Of a stretch of 64,000 bases of DNA, positions 33,918 to 45,863 are shown piece by piece. The stretch lies in assembly GCA_037039685.1 (NCBI GenBank), contig JAWNGF010000001.1, positions 9,548,001-9,612,000 of the forward strand. The letters run 5' to 3'. Source of the stretch: Ceratobasidium sp. AG-K. Lineage: Eukaryota; Basidiomycota; Agaricomycetes; Cantharellales; Ceratobasidiaceae. A program made the translations under genes and the position numbers. The notes beneath the pieces are model-generated. The model did no database searches, was not told the DNA's origin, and saw only the letters and a list, made by a program, of their open reading frames with translations. How positions within the stretch are numbered: the first letter of the stretch is position 1; the number at the start of each line of letters is the position of its first letter.

Positions 33918-35804
33918 TCAGTACGTGGAACTTACATTGATACCAATCACATGATCTCCCCCTATTAACCAACCTTGATGACTGGGCACTGGTTCTACCC
34001 TCGTCACGATCCTGTATGGTAAGCGGGACACAACATTCTCTTCGAACCCGGTCCGTATGATGGTTGGTGCATCACTGCCAACAGTTTGAACGATAACATT
34101 GTTAAGGTGCTTGTTGGTAATGTGGTCCAACGGGCGACGAGGTAATATAAGTTCCATCCCATCATGGGTCGTTTCGTCTGCTCTAGGGGATAAGTCGGAA
34201 TAGTTTTCTAAGTTCCGAGTAGAGTGTCGTTTGACTGTGGGAGAATTGAAATCGACAACCGAGAGCTGCGAGAAGGCTTCGAGTTCATGATCTGGGGCGT
34301 CGGTCGCGCTAATATACCGAGACCCAGACATCCAGCAGATCCAGACATTTGGTTCATCGTCATCAATGAACCATCTAGTGGCTCGCTCGCCCCACGTGCT
34401 CCAAGGCAGGGTAACAGTTATGCTATCTCGATGCTCTGCGAGATGTTTGAGTAGTTCCGGTACGCTGACAAAGATACGAAGGTAAACACCTTCATCCAGT
34501 CCACGGGGCGTTCTCCCAGGAATGTACAGGCTAACACTTAGCCCAAGTGTGAGAGCGCGAGAACTAGCAAAAGCAACGGGGCCCGTATGTAAGGCGCGTC
34601 CGGGGAGCGGATCGGATCTAGCCAGGAAATTGGTAGGAGCAATAGACATATCTGAATGTATTCTTGGAAGCTCGAATATAAGACATGGCGAATGAGTCGG
34701 ATAAGAAGCCGCACGAAAATGGCCGTAAGGCGACGCACTCGATGTGGCAGAGATGTCGTAGACCATCAAGCTGAATTGCTGCAGCAAAAGGAATTCTGAA
34801 TCCTGCCAAGGGCTAGCCGAGTATAAAACCAGATGCTGTTCGTCAAGTAAGTTAAAGTCGCATATGCTATTTCGAGAATCAATACGATAAAGGAAGTGAC
34901 CAGATATCCAATTCCAAATTAATATGTCAAAGGCACGAGAGTATGCGTCGGCAAATTTAATCACAAGTTTGTTGCCTAGTATCTCTAGCACAATGCTGAA
35001 AGGTCGCCTCCATGAGACGGGGAAATCCAGCTCAATGGTGAATATAGAATGCTGTGCAAGAGGATGCGGGAGTCCTGTGATAGTTGAACGAAGGTGGACC
35101 TCGGCAAGGTGAGAGCTGAGCGTAGCCGAGTGAGTGAGAGAAGGTGGTGTGTAAATTTAGAGCAAAAGACTTACCGCTGTGCAGCTGGATCTACCCTGAC
35201 TAAAACGGCCAGTTGCTGTTCAGGATCGACGGTAAATTCTTGAAAGTCGAACTTGAACAATACAGGGCTAGATAAGCTCATGGTTCCGAGGTTGAGGACT
35301 TGTAGAGAGTCTGGAAGTGATTGAGAATGGCGAGAAGAGACAGCCCGAAAGTAAAATCCCTCGCGCAACTCCCACAAGAGCATCTCTGGCGTTTGATCAT
35401 CTTCTGATAGGTCAAGTGGCGTAGCGATGTCTAAATCTAGCCAAGCTAAGCTCAATGATTGAGCTACTGATCTATTCTGGTGAGGTCAGATTTACGTGCC
35501 TTCCTGGTATTGTCGAAGTTCGTTCAAAATTGTCGCATAGCTTGTATGCCCCTTTGCTGACCCATCAACAATCTCTAACCCACTCGATTCGAGCCGAATG
35601 TGTAGTTGTAGGCTGGTTGTGTGTTCAACCACATTGAAATATCGGTGACATGTCTAGCCATTTATACTGAGTATGTTATCAGCAACCCTTGAGACGACGT
35701 ACAGCGGCAAACTGCAGAATCGACGCATAGTTACAAAAGTGAAGGGTCCGAACAACAATCTCGTCTGAGATATCGTTGAATGATGTTAAGTCATCGGTTC
35801 CCAT
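33918..35804 (-). CDS. F-box-like protein A with beta-propeller-like C-terminal region
   Basis: 574 residues. Four exons: 35804-35703, 35653-35500, 35445-35175, 35115-33918. Residues 8-34 resemble an F-box (ISDEIVVRTLHFCNYASILQ), which would bind Skp1 in an SCF ubiquitin ligase. The rest (HLVLYSASPW, WGERATRWFID, SRYISATD, SQLSVVDFNS) has blade-like repeats seen in the paralogue at 36.7 kb. Intron 2 appears to start with GC (AAG/GCACGT), the only choice that keeps the paralogue-supported frame EAWLDL. Exon 3 is 271 nt in both paralogues. The substrate is unknown. Confidence 0.78.
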
Positions 35805-36659
35805 AGTTGCTATTCGCTTGTGAGTGTAAGCAAACCAGCCAGTGCGAGCGGGTCGTAGTGGCGAATCCCCAGTTGCTGGAGATCACGTGTGCAAATTATA
35901 CCAAAGAATGCAGCAACAGCCACGTACAAGTACAAGTATGTGTCAACACAGGCTCTGAACGCTCGGTCGAGCGCAGGCCGCCTCACATGTGGGTTGTGGC
36001 GTATTTACTCATTTTTATAACGCATTTGGATTACAATAATATCGTTATCGGGTGAAAACACGGCGACACAGTGTGAATTGGATACACAGTACTATCTCTC
36101 GAAGAATAAGCACTTACTGCTAGAGTAATACACGAAGGAGCAGTGGCCAGAAGTCAGTCTCGCAGAGAATATCGTAAAACGACTAGGTCCCTGAAGATTG
36201 TGGCCGGTTATACTATAGAGGAGGCTCTTACGAGTGTATGCGCACCTGTCTTGAACTCTAGCTGCTCTCCAGGCTGCGAAATCGCCCACGGGCCTCCAAG
36301 GAGTGCATTTTTCAGTTTACGTCATTTAATATGCATATACACGTGCGCTTCTTCGATTTGGTTCTGATCATACACTTTATTTAACATCAAGACTCACTTT
36401 AATGGCGTTGAATCGACTTTACTGTTTGCAGTTTTGTTTGCGTGCACCGTCACTCGGCGCTTCCAGCAGACCCTTTGAAACCCGCAATAAATGGTATGCG
36501 TCGCCAAGGTAGGCTCACAAACAGGCAGGCTGAGCGCTCCTGCTTCGCAGATCTACCAGGGCTGCACGACGGATTGTCGGTTCTTGCGATAGACCGCTGG
36601 TATGATGGGTACCTTAGAAAACAGTATCTTGCACTAATTTACAAGCCCCGTCAGTTTAA
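35805..36659. other. Intergenic; promoter of F-box gene A with CACGTG
   Basis: GATCACGTGTG at 35881-35891, 77 bp upstream of the gene A start, recurs upstream of paralogue B. No gene supported in the remainder. Confidence 0.5.
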
Positions 36660-38687
36660 TTATAGCTCTCCACGCATTCCATAAGGTAGTAAACTGATAT
36701 GTGTTCGGAGAGGTCGTCTTGGGCCTGGCAAGGGCAAAGGCTCGTTAGTTCCATAGACCGTCTCCATTTCTGGAATGTGACTTACATCGACCCCTACAAT
36801 ATAAGTGCCCTGGATCACCCAGTGATCATGACTTTTCAGACCATCCACACAAGTAGAGATCTTAAATGGAAGCCTAGAAGAAAAGGGTGATTCGAATCCT
36901 TCAACAACCACCGTCGGAAGGCCACAACCAACTACTTCTACCAGCACAGAAGTCACGCCCCTTTGCGTGTCTCGGTCATGTAATCTCCGGAGGCTAACTC
37001 CGGTTCTAGCTACGAATCCTTCGATCAGCGCGGTCCCTGCGAGAACATGGTATGCATGCGCCCCGACTCGAAGTGTATTCTTGTCGTAGTATTGGACAAC
37101 ATCCAGTTTTGCCATATCGCAAGGTCGATGAGCGGTAGGAGGGTGGAAATCAAACACCGACAAGTATTGGCTAGATCTCGTTGCTACACGCTCGGCTTGA
37201 ATATACCGAGATCCATACATGCACTGAAAGGCTCGTTCACTTAATATATTCTCCGATTCTACGAACCAACGGGTCGCATACTCCCCCCAGTTTTCCCAGG
37301 CTATAGTTCCAGGAGTGCTTCGTCTATGTGACATCAAGTGGCCCAGCACATGATCTCCGCTGATAAAAATTCGGAATGAGAGGTCAGGGCGTAATCCCCG
37401 GCTTGAAGATACCTTTGATAATGACAAGTTCAGTTGGAATGTCATCGTACGAGCCAAAATAAAGCCTGAGTACATGGTAGAGACTTCTGAGCCAGGAACA
37501 GGTCGGGAGCCAATGCAAAAGTCACCAGGAGATATGGAATACGATGGATCAAGACGCGGGAATTGAAAGCTTAAGATAGGGGCAAGAATAGGGAAGGAGG
37601 AAACGTCGAGGCCGGCAGTTGGACGGACATCCCCATCGCACTGAGGAGGGGCTATAGCATATACCGACAGAAGGGGAGACTGAAGCGAAGGGTTATCCAT
37701 TCCTCCAATACTGGATGAGTAAAGTACTAGATGATCTTTATCGAGCAAAGCAAAGCTGCAGATACCTGTGGATGAGGCAATCCTATGATGTAGTACCCCA
37801 GACTTCCAATCGAATATCAGGACTTCATATGAGGAACCGTGAGGATTTGATAGCTTGATCATGAGAAGGCTTCCCATGATCGTCATCGTAGTACTATCGA
37901 GGTTGCCCGACTTTATTGGAAATCCTAGTTGAATAGTAATAAGGGGACTTCGTGCAGCTCGTGCGGCTGATCCCTGAAACAAGCAACGGAAATGAACATG
38001 TGGGCTGTCCGGACTGAAGTCGTCGATCACCGGGTAAGTCGGGTGATATGTGCTCAAATAAACAGGCAAACCTTTCATCATCAACCGAAAGCAGGATAGC
38101 TATACCTTGTTCGTCATCTACCGCGCATTGACGGAACTTGAGGTGAAAGTTGACAATATCCGGTTCCCTTTCGTGCGGGTATGTATCATCAAAGTAAAGC
38201 AGCTCGAGTGAATCCGGGTATTTTGGGTCCCCGTGCGAGGAGAACAGCTTTAAAAAACATTCCCCATTGACATCCCATGCTATGGCTTCATGCTCGTTTC
38301 GAGCGTGGGTGAAATCGGGGTAGATATCTAGGTGATACCACGCTTCGATACATATCCACGTAAGCGATCAGCTGTGCTAATGTTATCGTGTCCCGCTTAC
38401 TATCTCTATACAGGCGCAGGTCTCGCAGGGCTTCCGGGTTACTTAGCCGTGGCCACCTTTTCTCGAGCCAATCAAGGCCATTTGTGTCAAGCTCTACCGC
38501 TACTTGAAGGAGGGGGGAGGCTGATACTATTTGGTAGTTTCTTTTACATGTCTGAACAAATAGTCAATTAATGCCGAGCAAAACAAGGGATGACATGACT
38601 TGCCGCAGCAAATCGTAAAATCGCCCGATAATCGCAAAATTGCAGCACATGGACAATCAATTCGTCGGCCAAGTGATTCGATGACAT
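36660..38687 (-). CDS. F-box-like protein B, paralogue of A
   Basis: 619 residues. Four exons: 38687-38604, 38551-38401, 38342-38072, 38013-36660. The F-box is NHLADELIVHVLQFCDYRAI, the exon-2 part is LLQVAVELDTNGLDWLE, and propeller-like segments include DHLVLYSSSIGG, WENWGEYATRWFVE and SSQYLSVFDFHPP. Intron 1 appears to be GC-AG (GCG/GCAAGT) at exactly the place where gene A has a GT-AG intron. Exon 3 equals gene A's at 271 nt. An in-frame ATG at 38798 would add 37 residues; 38687 was chosen because gene A starts at the equivalent place. Likely an SCF adaptor, by family. Confidence 0.78.
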
Positions 38688-39448
38688 GTCGAGCGCTTCT
38701 TGTACCAATGTAAGTTCTGCGGCCAGGATGTTCAGCGGGAGGTGTAGATTGAGTTCAACGATGGTAAGAGTTGGTGGTTTTCTGGTGGCTAACGTCAAGG
38801 GATCACGTGTGTAGCTTACAAGGGTTGACGCTGAAAGTGGAGGGGCGATTTCCTATTTGGAAAACGATAGCGTTACGGTTGCAATACGTTCGAAAAGCAA
38901 AGGAGCCGATTTATTTTTTCCGGCATTCTATCTACCCAGCATTCGCGCCACCTCGGGGTCTTATATATCATGAGACTCCCTTAAATTAGCAACTTGTTAG
39001 GCTGTACCAGGCCAAGAGTCAGTGATGTGACTGTGGTGCATCGAATCAGCGCATATACAGTCAATATACCAAATGATAAGCGTATTGCAAATCGTCCGCC
39101 GACAAGCGTTCAACCCTGCGTTCAAGCCCAGTTCAGATATTTTCTCAAAATATTTCCACTATTGTACCAGTTCCAAAATACACCTCGTGCAATCGCTCAC
39201 GCCGTTGTACCTCGATTCAAGCCACCCAGTCCCGATAAGTGAGCATACGCTTGTATAAGTTACATTTTGAGCTCTGCGTACACTTTGATTTGCGCATATA
39301 CCACCTCCCCCAACCTCCTTTCAGCCCAACCACCCAACCGCGCGATCACACCGGCACCGATTTCAAATCGAAACTCAACAAGCGCCCAACCCCGCACTCA
39401 AAATTAACCTCGACCACTCCTCAAAACACTCCCACTACTAGCTTCGAA
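38688..39448. other. Intergenic between F-box gene B and RRP8
   Basis: GATCACGTGTG at 38801-38811 matches the box upstream of gene A. No gene supported; a frame open from 39239 merely extends RRP8 exon 1 upstream. Confidence 0.5.
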
Positions 39449-40918
39449 ATGTTGTTCGAATCCGGCTGGGACACGAAATCTAGTAATATTGCCCTAATAT
39501 CGTCCTCTTCGGCTAAATCCAAAGATAGGAGAAAGTCGAAGGATGGCGGGTTGGGAGCGGGAACGGGAACGGGAGCGGGAGTGGGTCCGAGTATTAATTT
39601 GGACAAGTTACTGAAGAAGATGGTGGATGCCGGTGCAGAGAAAGGCGGGAAGGGAAAGGGAAAGAGCAGGGAGGAAGGCAAGGGAAAGGCTGGTGGAGAG
39701 TTTGCAGGGAAGGGTGGAAAGAAGGATAAGGAGAGGCGGGCGGGAGGGAAGAACAAGCCGGCTGGTGGGGAGAAGGTCAAGACACCAGCAGGAGAGAAGG
39801 GCAAGGTGAGACCGACCGGGGAGGAGGCGAAGGAGTCGGAGGCTGGGCGCCGAGGAGAGAAACGCAAGGCAGTGGATAAGCCTGCGACGGACTCGGACAA
39901 GACGAAGAGGCGGAAGAAGGATAAAAAGGACAAGGCAAAACCTGCACCAAAGGAGAATACGAAATCTGCCGAACCAGGGGCAACCAAACCGATCGAGGAA
40001 GATGAAGAGGATGACGAGGAACCAGAAGGAACAAGCGAGCTACAACAGCTCATGCGCAAAAACTTGCAAGGGTCCAAATTTAGGTACGAAACCAGCGCAC
40101 GCAATTTACCAAAAATTAAATTTGTTATAGGATCATCAACGAAAAGCTGTACAAGTCCTCGAGCAGCGATGCGCAAGAAATGATACGCAACGAGCCTCAG
40201 ATGTATACCGAAGCAAGTCCCTCCGCTTTGCATTCCCTCTGTAAACTAACTTGGTGGCAGTACCACAAAGGGTTCCGACACCAGACAAAATCCTGGCCCA
40301 CCAACCCCGTCGACCTCATCTCGACCTTGCTCTCCACTCTCCCCGAACGAAGCCTCATAGTCGACCTCGGCTGCGGTGACGCCCAACTCGCCAAAACACT
40401 CGTCCCTAAAGGCCTCAACGTCCTCTCCTACGACCTCGTCAACGACAACAAATGGGTCGTCGACACGGACATTTGCACACGCATTCCTCTACCAGGAAAC
40501 CAAGCCGCTGTAGTTGATGCATGCGTATGCAGTCTAAGTCTGATGAGTACGAATTGGATAGGGTGTGCGAATGAAGTGTGGAGGGTGCTTCGTCTGGGGT
40601 GAGTCGTATGCTTGGTCACCGTACGGGGGTTGATTTGTAGTGGCTGGTTTGTGGTCGCCGAGGTGACGAGTCGGTTTAAGGATACGGATGAGTTTGTGAG
40701 GGTGTTAGGAGAGCTTGGGTTCGAGCTGGTTGAGCAGGTGTGTTTTTGTGCTTCTGTGGCTGTATTGTCATTGACAGTCGAGGTAGAGCGCACCAAGCAC
40801 ACACTTCCTGCTATTCGAATTTCGCAAAGTCGAAAGAGGAGACATTACAGACTCATGGGAGAGCATACGCTCAAGTGCAGAAGGATTGCTCAAACCATGC
40901 GAGTACAAACGTCGGTAG
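39449..40918 (+). CDS. RRP8: Rrp8, 25S rRNA adenine-N1 methyltransferase
   Basis: Nucleolar methyltransferase that makes a base methylation in large-subunit rRNA using S-adenosylmethionine. 443 residues. Four exons: 39449-40083, 40131-40598, 40641-40737, 40787-40918. Residues 1-200 are a Lys/Gly/Glu-rich low-complexity tail, then an acidic run and QLMRKNLQGSKFRIINEKLY. The Rrp8 block YHKGFRHQTKSWPTNPVD precedes motif I VDLGCGDAQLAKTL (about residue 288). CSLSLMSTNW and VWRVLR complete the core. The last acceptor (40785-40786) was chosen because the nearer AG leads to a stop and only this one gives FLLFEFRK. Downstream the UBL gene starts 131 bp away on the same strand. Confidence 0.93.
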
Positions 40919-41048
40919 AATTAGCGATACGCATGGATGACGAGACGAAAAGGAATGATGCATAATATGACAACGTGTCTTGTTTGCGCATGTTTACCCC
41001 GGTCCGCCACGTTAAATGGAGGCTGCGGGCTGTGATCCTCCAACCACA

Positions 41049-42643
41049 ATGGCGACCACAGACGACTCGATGCTTTCGCACATCAGTGTTTTAAACACGC
41101 ATACCAAGGCGCCGTTGACGCTGGCTGTGCCACCTGGGGCGAGGGTTGCTGACCTCAAGACGGCGATCGCTGAGCGATGCCCGGGTCAGCCCAAGCCCAA
41201 CGGGCAGAGGATTATCTGGAAGGGCAGGATTGTTGTGGATGAAGAGGTCGTGGGCGATATATGGAAGGCAAGTCCATAAATATATTATGTTTAATTAAGC
41301 TAATTTGTAGCAGCCTGGAGAGGATACCCACACCGTTCATCTCGCTGTCCATCCTTCGGCTTGGTCTTCCTCTCCAACAGACGACGAACCCCGACCTGCA
41401 CCAGAGCCAACACCAGCGCCCACCTCACCTTCGTATTTTCCCACACTTCCGGCCGGTGCAGCCCTACCCAGTCCACTCCTTTCTGCACTCGGACAACCCA
41501 CTCCCAATCCTTTACCAACACAGCACAGCGTAGCTAAGGATTATGTCATGTTTCACCATACGAATGCACTCCGGGTCATGGCCGGACAACCCCTCGAACA
41601 GTGGACAAGCCCGTGGGGAATCGACCAGGCCAACGCCGCCCATTGGGCATTCCTCGGATTCACCGCCGCTGGGCAGGTATTTCCGCTTATTTTAATGTCG
41701 CCGTATCCACCCCAGTCGGCGTCTGAGCAGGGTCTGGAATATGCGTTTGTGACGGTCGAGTGAGTAATTAAGCCATGACGTTATACTCCACTCACTCCCA
41801 CGTAGTAACCGCCCGTACCTCCAACTCCTCAACCCGGGTGCATCTCCCACACCCATGCAAGCACACGCGATTAAAGTCCTCGGCACTACGCTCGGACTGA
41901 TCCCACACCTCGACGAACTCGCTCCATCACTTCAACTCCCTTTGTTACAACTCGGCCAACACCTCACACCGCCCCGACCCACCGCCAACGCACAAGCTTC
42001 GGCTCAGCGCCTACGCCGACTCGCCGTCGCACTCCGCACATTCGTTCCGCTCTCGTTTACACTACTACGTGCCTCGCTCTTTATTGCTTTTTTCCCACAG
42101 GCCCGAGAACCCCTCTGGCTGACTGTCATCATCGGCGTTGTGCTCTACGAAGCCCGGCTGATTATTAACCGCGCAAATAACGCGGTACCCAACGTTCCCG
42201 ACCCAAACAATCCCACTCCCGTCGGACCTCAACGTCCCAACCCCACTCGCCCAACACTCAACTTTCAAACCCTCCTCGACCGTGCGACACTCAGCGGTGT
42301 CGACTCTGAAGCAGCACTATTGGACCTCGACGTCCCCGAACGCGACCTCCGACCAGCTCCATCCGATCTCTCCACCCTCCGCGAATGGACAATGCGCGCA
42401 CGTTCGTTTGTCCTCTTGCTCTGCGTAACCCTCGTCCCAGCAGCCTGGGCACGCCGACGCGAGGCCTTGCGACTGCGTGAAGGCAGAGTACGCGTGGTGT
42501 ATGGCGAACGTGCAAATGCGATCCGGTTCGAGGGTGAGAGCGATATAAGTATGTTGGGTGATAAACGGCGCGAGGCGTTGAGTGGGTGGAGGAGGGGCTA
42601 TGTGGAGCGTGTGTTGGATGGGATCGAGGAGCATGTCGAGTGA
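41049..42643 (+). CDS. Ubiquitin-like-domain membrane protein (Herp/Usa1-like)
   Basis: 501 residues. Three exons: 41049-41267, 41311-41759, 41806-42643. Residues about 8-85 form a ubiquitin-like fold (VADLKTAIAERCPGQPKPNG, QRIIWKGRIVVDEE). A Pro-rich linker follows. Two hydrophobic hairpins are seen: FTLLRASLFIAFFPQ/LTVIIGVVLYEARLII and FVLLLCVTLVPAAWA. This layout resembles Herp-type ER proteins that help assemble ubiquitin ligases for ER-associated degradation; that role is inference. Intron 1 appears to be GC-AG (AAG/GCAAGT at 41268); a GT reading loses the frame. An ATG at 41016 would add 11 residues. A fragment of this gene is found again at 47.2 kb. Confidence 0.78.
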
Positions 42644-42919
42644 TTTGGTTTTGGTTTTGGTTTTGCACATGGATTTGTTTCTATTGCTCGTTTTTATCTT
42701 ATAAATGTTTTGTGGAATGAAATCACTTTTTACAATCCACTGGGGTGACTTGGGGTATTGGCTCTTGTGGTCACCGTTTTGTGAACTTCGAGCGCTTGAT
42801 CGTATCGAATGGTGGCAACGACGATCGGGCTACACTGGTTCTAATTTAGGCACATATGGATGACCAAGACCCAATCACGTGACACTGCCCATTCTGGTTC
42901 ACCCACCTATGCCTCGAAG

Positions 42920-42982
42920 AATCCCAAGGCTAGACGCCTTAGACTTCCCACATGACCAATCAAGGCGTCTAGCCTTGGGATT
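42920..42982. repeat. 21-bp perfect hairpin nested in the left palindrome arm
   Basis: AATCCCAAGGCTAGACGCCT (plus one T) at 42920-42940 pairs with its exact complement at 42962-42982 across a 21-bp loop. The mirror copy is at 44646-44708. Confidence 0.9.
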
Positions 42983-44645
42983 ACTAGTAAAACACGACCC
43001 ATGGTTCGCCCACGAAAACCATTGGCCTTGGTGAAGACAGAAAATAAATAAATTTGAATACCCTACCCAGAAGCGCCATATAGGAGAACAAGCGCCAGAG
43101 AAGCTATCAGCATTGTGTCGTCACCGTCCCTGACTCCGTTGACATCGTCCCTAACCCTGTTGACGCTGCCACAACCCTTGTCACCACCGCCAATGCCGTT
43201 GTGCAACAGGTTAGTAACGTCAGGAGGAGATATATATATCAAAATGTAGCCAATAAATAGGAGAATCAGATCGCACATGTATATTAACGCAAGAGTATGT
43301 ACATAAAGGCTCATATGCGAATGAAATGCTGTCAAAAATTGGCTGTGAATTCAAGGATTTTTGACGGCATGTATATGTGCTACATACCTTCCACAAGTGG
43401 GCCAGATGCTGCTCTTGCAGTCCTATAGCCCCAAACTTGCTGCATAAGGTAGTTAGCGCGTTTTGTTTACATGTTCGGGAATGGGCGCTGGGATGATGGC
43501 GTTTGATCTAGCGGTCGAAATGACTTCTCCCGGGGCTCCTTGAATGCGCATTATCTGTGTGCACAAGCACGTACTAATTTTGTATTGATTGATGTAGTAT
43601 GTGTTGAGATATAAGCTAATTACTGTCCATGGGGGACTGCATGTAAGTGTACATGTTCTAATACACCACAATCAGCTCCGATTCAGCGCAATCGGATGGC
43701 ACAAGCGTGTTCGCCATGTCTGTTAAGCCTTCTGCTCCTAAAATCTCGCTCGCATCTGCCTTGGTTTGAGCACCGTGACGTGTTTTCACTCTGTCGGCCA
43801 AGTTGGACTAAAATAGGCACACTGGGGAACATCCAGCCACATTTGAACACATTAATCCTATAAATTGAGTAGCTACGAGCAGGATTTTAGGAGCAGAAGG
43901 CTTAACAGACACGGTGAACACGCTTGTGCCATTCGATTGCACTGAATCGGAGCTGATTGTGGTGTATTAGAACATGTACACTTACATGCAGTCCCCCATG
44001 GACAGTAATTTGCTTATATCTCAACACATACTACATCAATCAATACAAAATTAGTACGTGCTTGTGCATACAGATAATGCGCATTCAAGGAGCCCCGGGA
44101 GAAGTCATTTCGACCGCTAGATCAAACGCCATCATCCCAGCGCCCATTCCCGAACATGTAAACAAAACGCGCTAACTACCTTATGCAGCAAGTTTGGGGC
44201 TATAGGACTGCAAGAGCAGCATCTGGCCCACTTGTGGAAGGTATGTAGCACATATACATGCCGTCAAAAATCCTTGAATTCACAGCCAATTTTTGACAGC
44301 ATTTCATTCGCATATGAGCCTTTATGTACATACTCTTGCGTTAATATACATGTGCGATCTGATTCTCCTATTTATTGGCTACATTTTGATATATATATCT
44401 CCTCCTGACGTTACTAACCTGTTGCACAACGGCATTGGCGGTGGTGACAAGGGTTGTGGCAGCGTCAACAGGGTTAGGGACGATGTCAACGGAGTCAGGG
44501 ACGGTGACGACACAATGCTGATAGCTTCTCTGGCGCTTGTTCTCCTATATGGCGCTTCTGGGTAGGGTATTCAAATTTATTTATTTTCTGTCTTCACCAA
44601 GGCCAATGGTTTTCGTGGGCGAACCATGGGTCGTGTTTTACTAGT

Positions 44646-44708
44646 AATCCCAAGGCTAGACGCCTTGATTGGTCATGTGGGAAGTCTAAGGCGTCTAGCC
44701 TTGGGATT
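44646..44708. repeat. 21-bp perfect hairpin nested in the right palindrome arm
   Basis: Mirror copy of the left-arm hairpin; stems 44646-44666 and 44688-44708. Confidence 0.9.
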
Positions 44709-45680
44709 CTTCGAGGCATAGGTGGGTGAACCACGTTCGAGACCGCCGCCGGCGCGGGATCGACCCTCGCTTGGCTTCCCTCGGATTCTTGCGTGCTCAG
44801 CGATACGACCCATTTCCTGAGCTGTATGTTCGAACTCGAAGTCTTCACCAGCTTCACTCTGGACCTACACGGAGCGCAAACCCCCGAACCGAGGGATGTT
44901 CGACTACTCTCACGCCGGCCAAATGGGGTATCTGAACCTATCGCTGTGATCTACGCAGGCACCCCCCACGCCTCTCGTGAGGCAACACTGTGAAGCCTAA
45001 TCGCGCTGAATTCTAGTCGTATCGGCACTGAGAACTCATGACTTAAGGCGCTAGACGTGTCCGCTTTCAGTGACTGATGCGCTGAAGATTATCTTTAGGA
45101 GTGACTGGGGGGCAAATGAGCTCCACAACCTATTCAAATTTCCCTTTTATGGTATTGAAGACTGTGAACCATGCGCAAGGTGACTGAAAAATGATATAAT
45201 CCATCACTGAAAGCGGCCATTTTTGGTTCAGCGCGTTTGCTAATGTTTTTCAGTAACCTGAGACCCCACAGTGCAAGCGCGACATATTCCCCGCATTCAA
45301 TTTCTCTCTGCACACTCTGTTCGGTTCGTGCTGTGGATGTGGTCCAGGCGAGTCTTCGATGATTCGACATCACTTCTTCATATATTGTCGTGTATGTAAG
45401 TTGCTTGTCCCACGGGCTTTACGGGTATGCGATAGAACGGATCAGTGGAGCAATGACTGGTAAGTTCGCTACCGAGACCGTCTGGAAACCTTACGGAATA
45501 TCGATTTTAGAATCAAGTTTCCTTAATTAGGTGCTAACTATTGCCGTTTATCGAGCTATCCCGACGAGTCATGGTTTGATAATCAGCCACACCAAGGGCT
45601 TGTCTCGTCGACAGAATCAAGACAATGTAGACAGCTTGGTTCATTAACCCACGGCCACTTGAGACTCCAGCTGTCATTTC

Positions 45681-45745
45681 TGGGGTATGCATCACATGTT
45701 GCAGGCCATTCTTCGCTGCCAGTCCGCGCGGACACGACTCCCCGC
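45681..45745 (+). promoter_or_regulatory. Conserved upstream block of M43 copy 2
   Basis: CATGTTGCAGGCCAT, then CGCGGACACGACTC, closely matches 48586-48643 upstream of copy 3, at a similar distance from the ATG. Whether it is a binding site or only recent duplication cannot be told. Confidence 0.5.
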
Positions 45746-45792
45746 GGAAGGCCCTATACCAGAACGTGCGTCGAGAGACATGTATGCAAGAA

Positions 45793-45800
45793 TATAAAAG
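45793..45800 (+). promoter_or_regulatory. TATA box of M43 copy 2
   Basis: TATAAAAG, 71 bp upstream of the ATG at 45864. Confidence 0.6.
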
Positions 45801-45863
45801 CTACAGCGAGACGTCGTCCAAACCCATCGGTCACTCGATTCACCAGTTACCAGCTCTTTCATC

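Larger units (their letters stand above)
42895..44733. repeat. 1839-bp near-perfect palindrome (inverted repeat, arms about 850 bp, spacer about 135 bp)
   Basis: Left arm 42895 to about 43746 and right arm about 43882 to 44733 are reverse complements with only a handful of substitutions. The spacer near 43747-43881 is unique. Ends read TGGTTCACCCACC and GGTGGGTGAACCA. No flanking target duplication is clear. Each arm holds an identical 90-codon frame (43063-43335 minus, 44293-44565 plus) with two hydrophobic segments, and a nearly identical 72-codon frame. None matches a known family. Confidence 0.9.
44734..45863. other. Intergenic, promoter of M43 copy 2
   Basis: No gene supported. Just after the palindrome a possibly coding-like stretch (about 44793-44993) lacks recognisable motifs. 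The right end holds the M43 copy 2 promoter. Confidence 0.5.

Noticed and set aside
39421..40233. 270-codon minus-strand frame opposite RRP8
   Set aside because: Shadow of the Lys/Gly-rich RRP8 exon; low complexity and no motif.
42895..44733. Palindrome as an assembly mirror artefact
   Set aside because: Arms differ by several substitutions and the spacer is unique, so a simple mirror is unlikely, though long reads are needed to be certain.
44734..44750. GTTCGAGACC resembling a Pol III B-box
   Set aside because: No A-box or cloverleaf around it; it sits at the palindrome border by chance.
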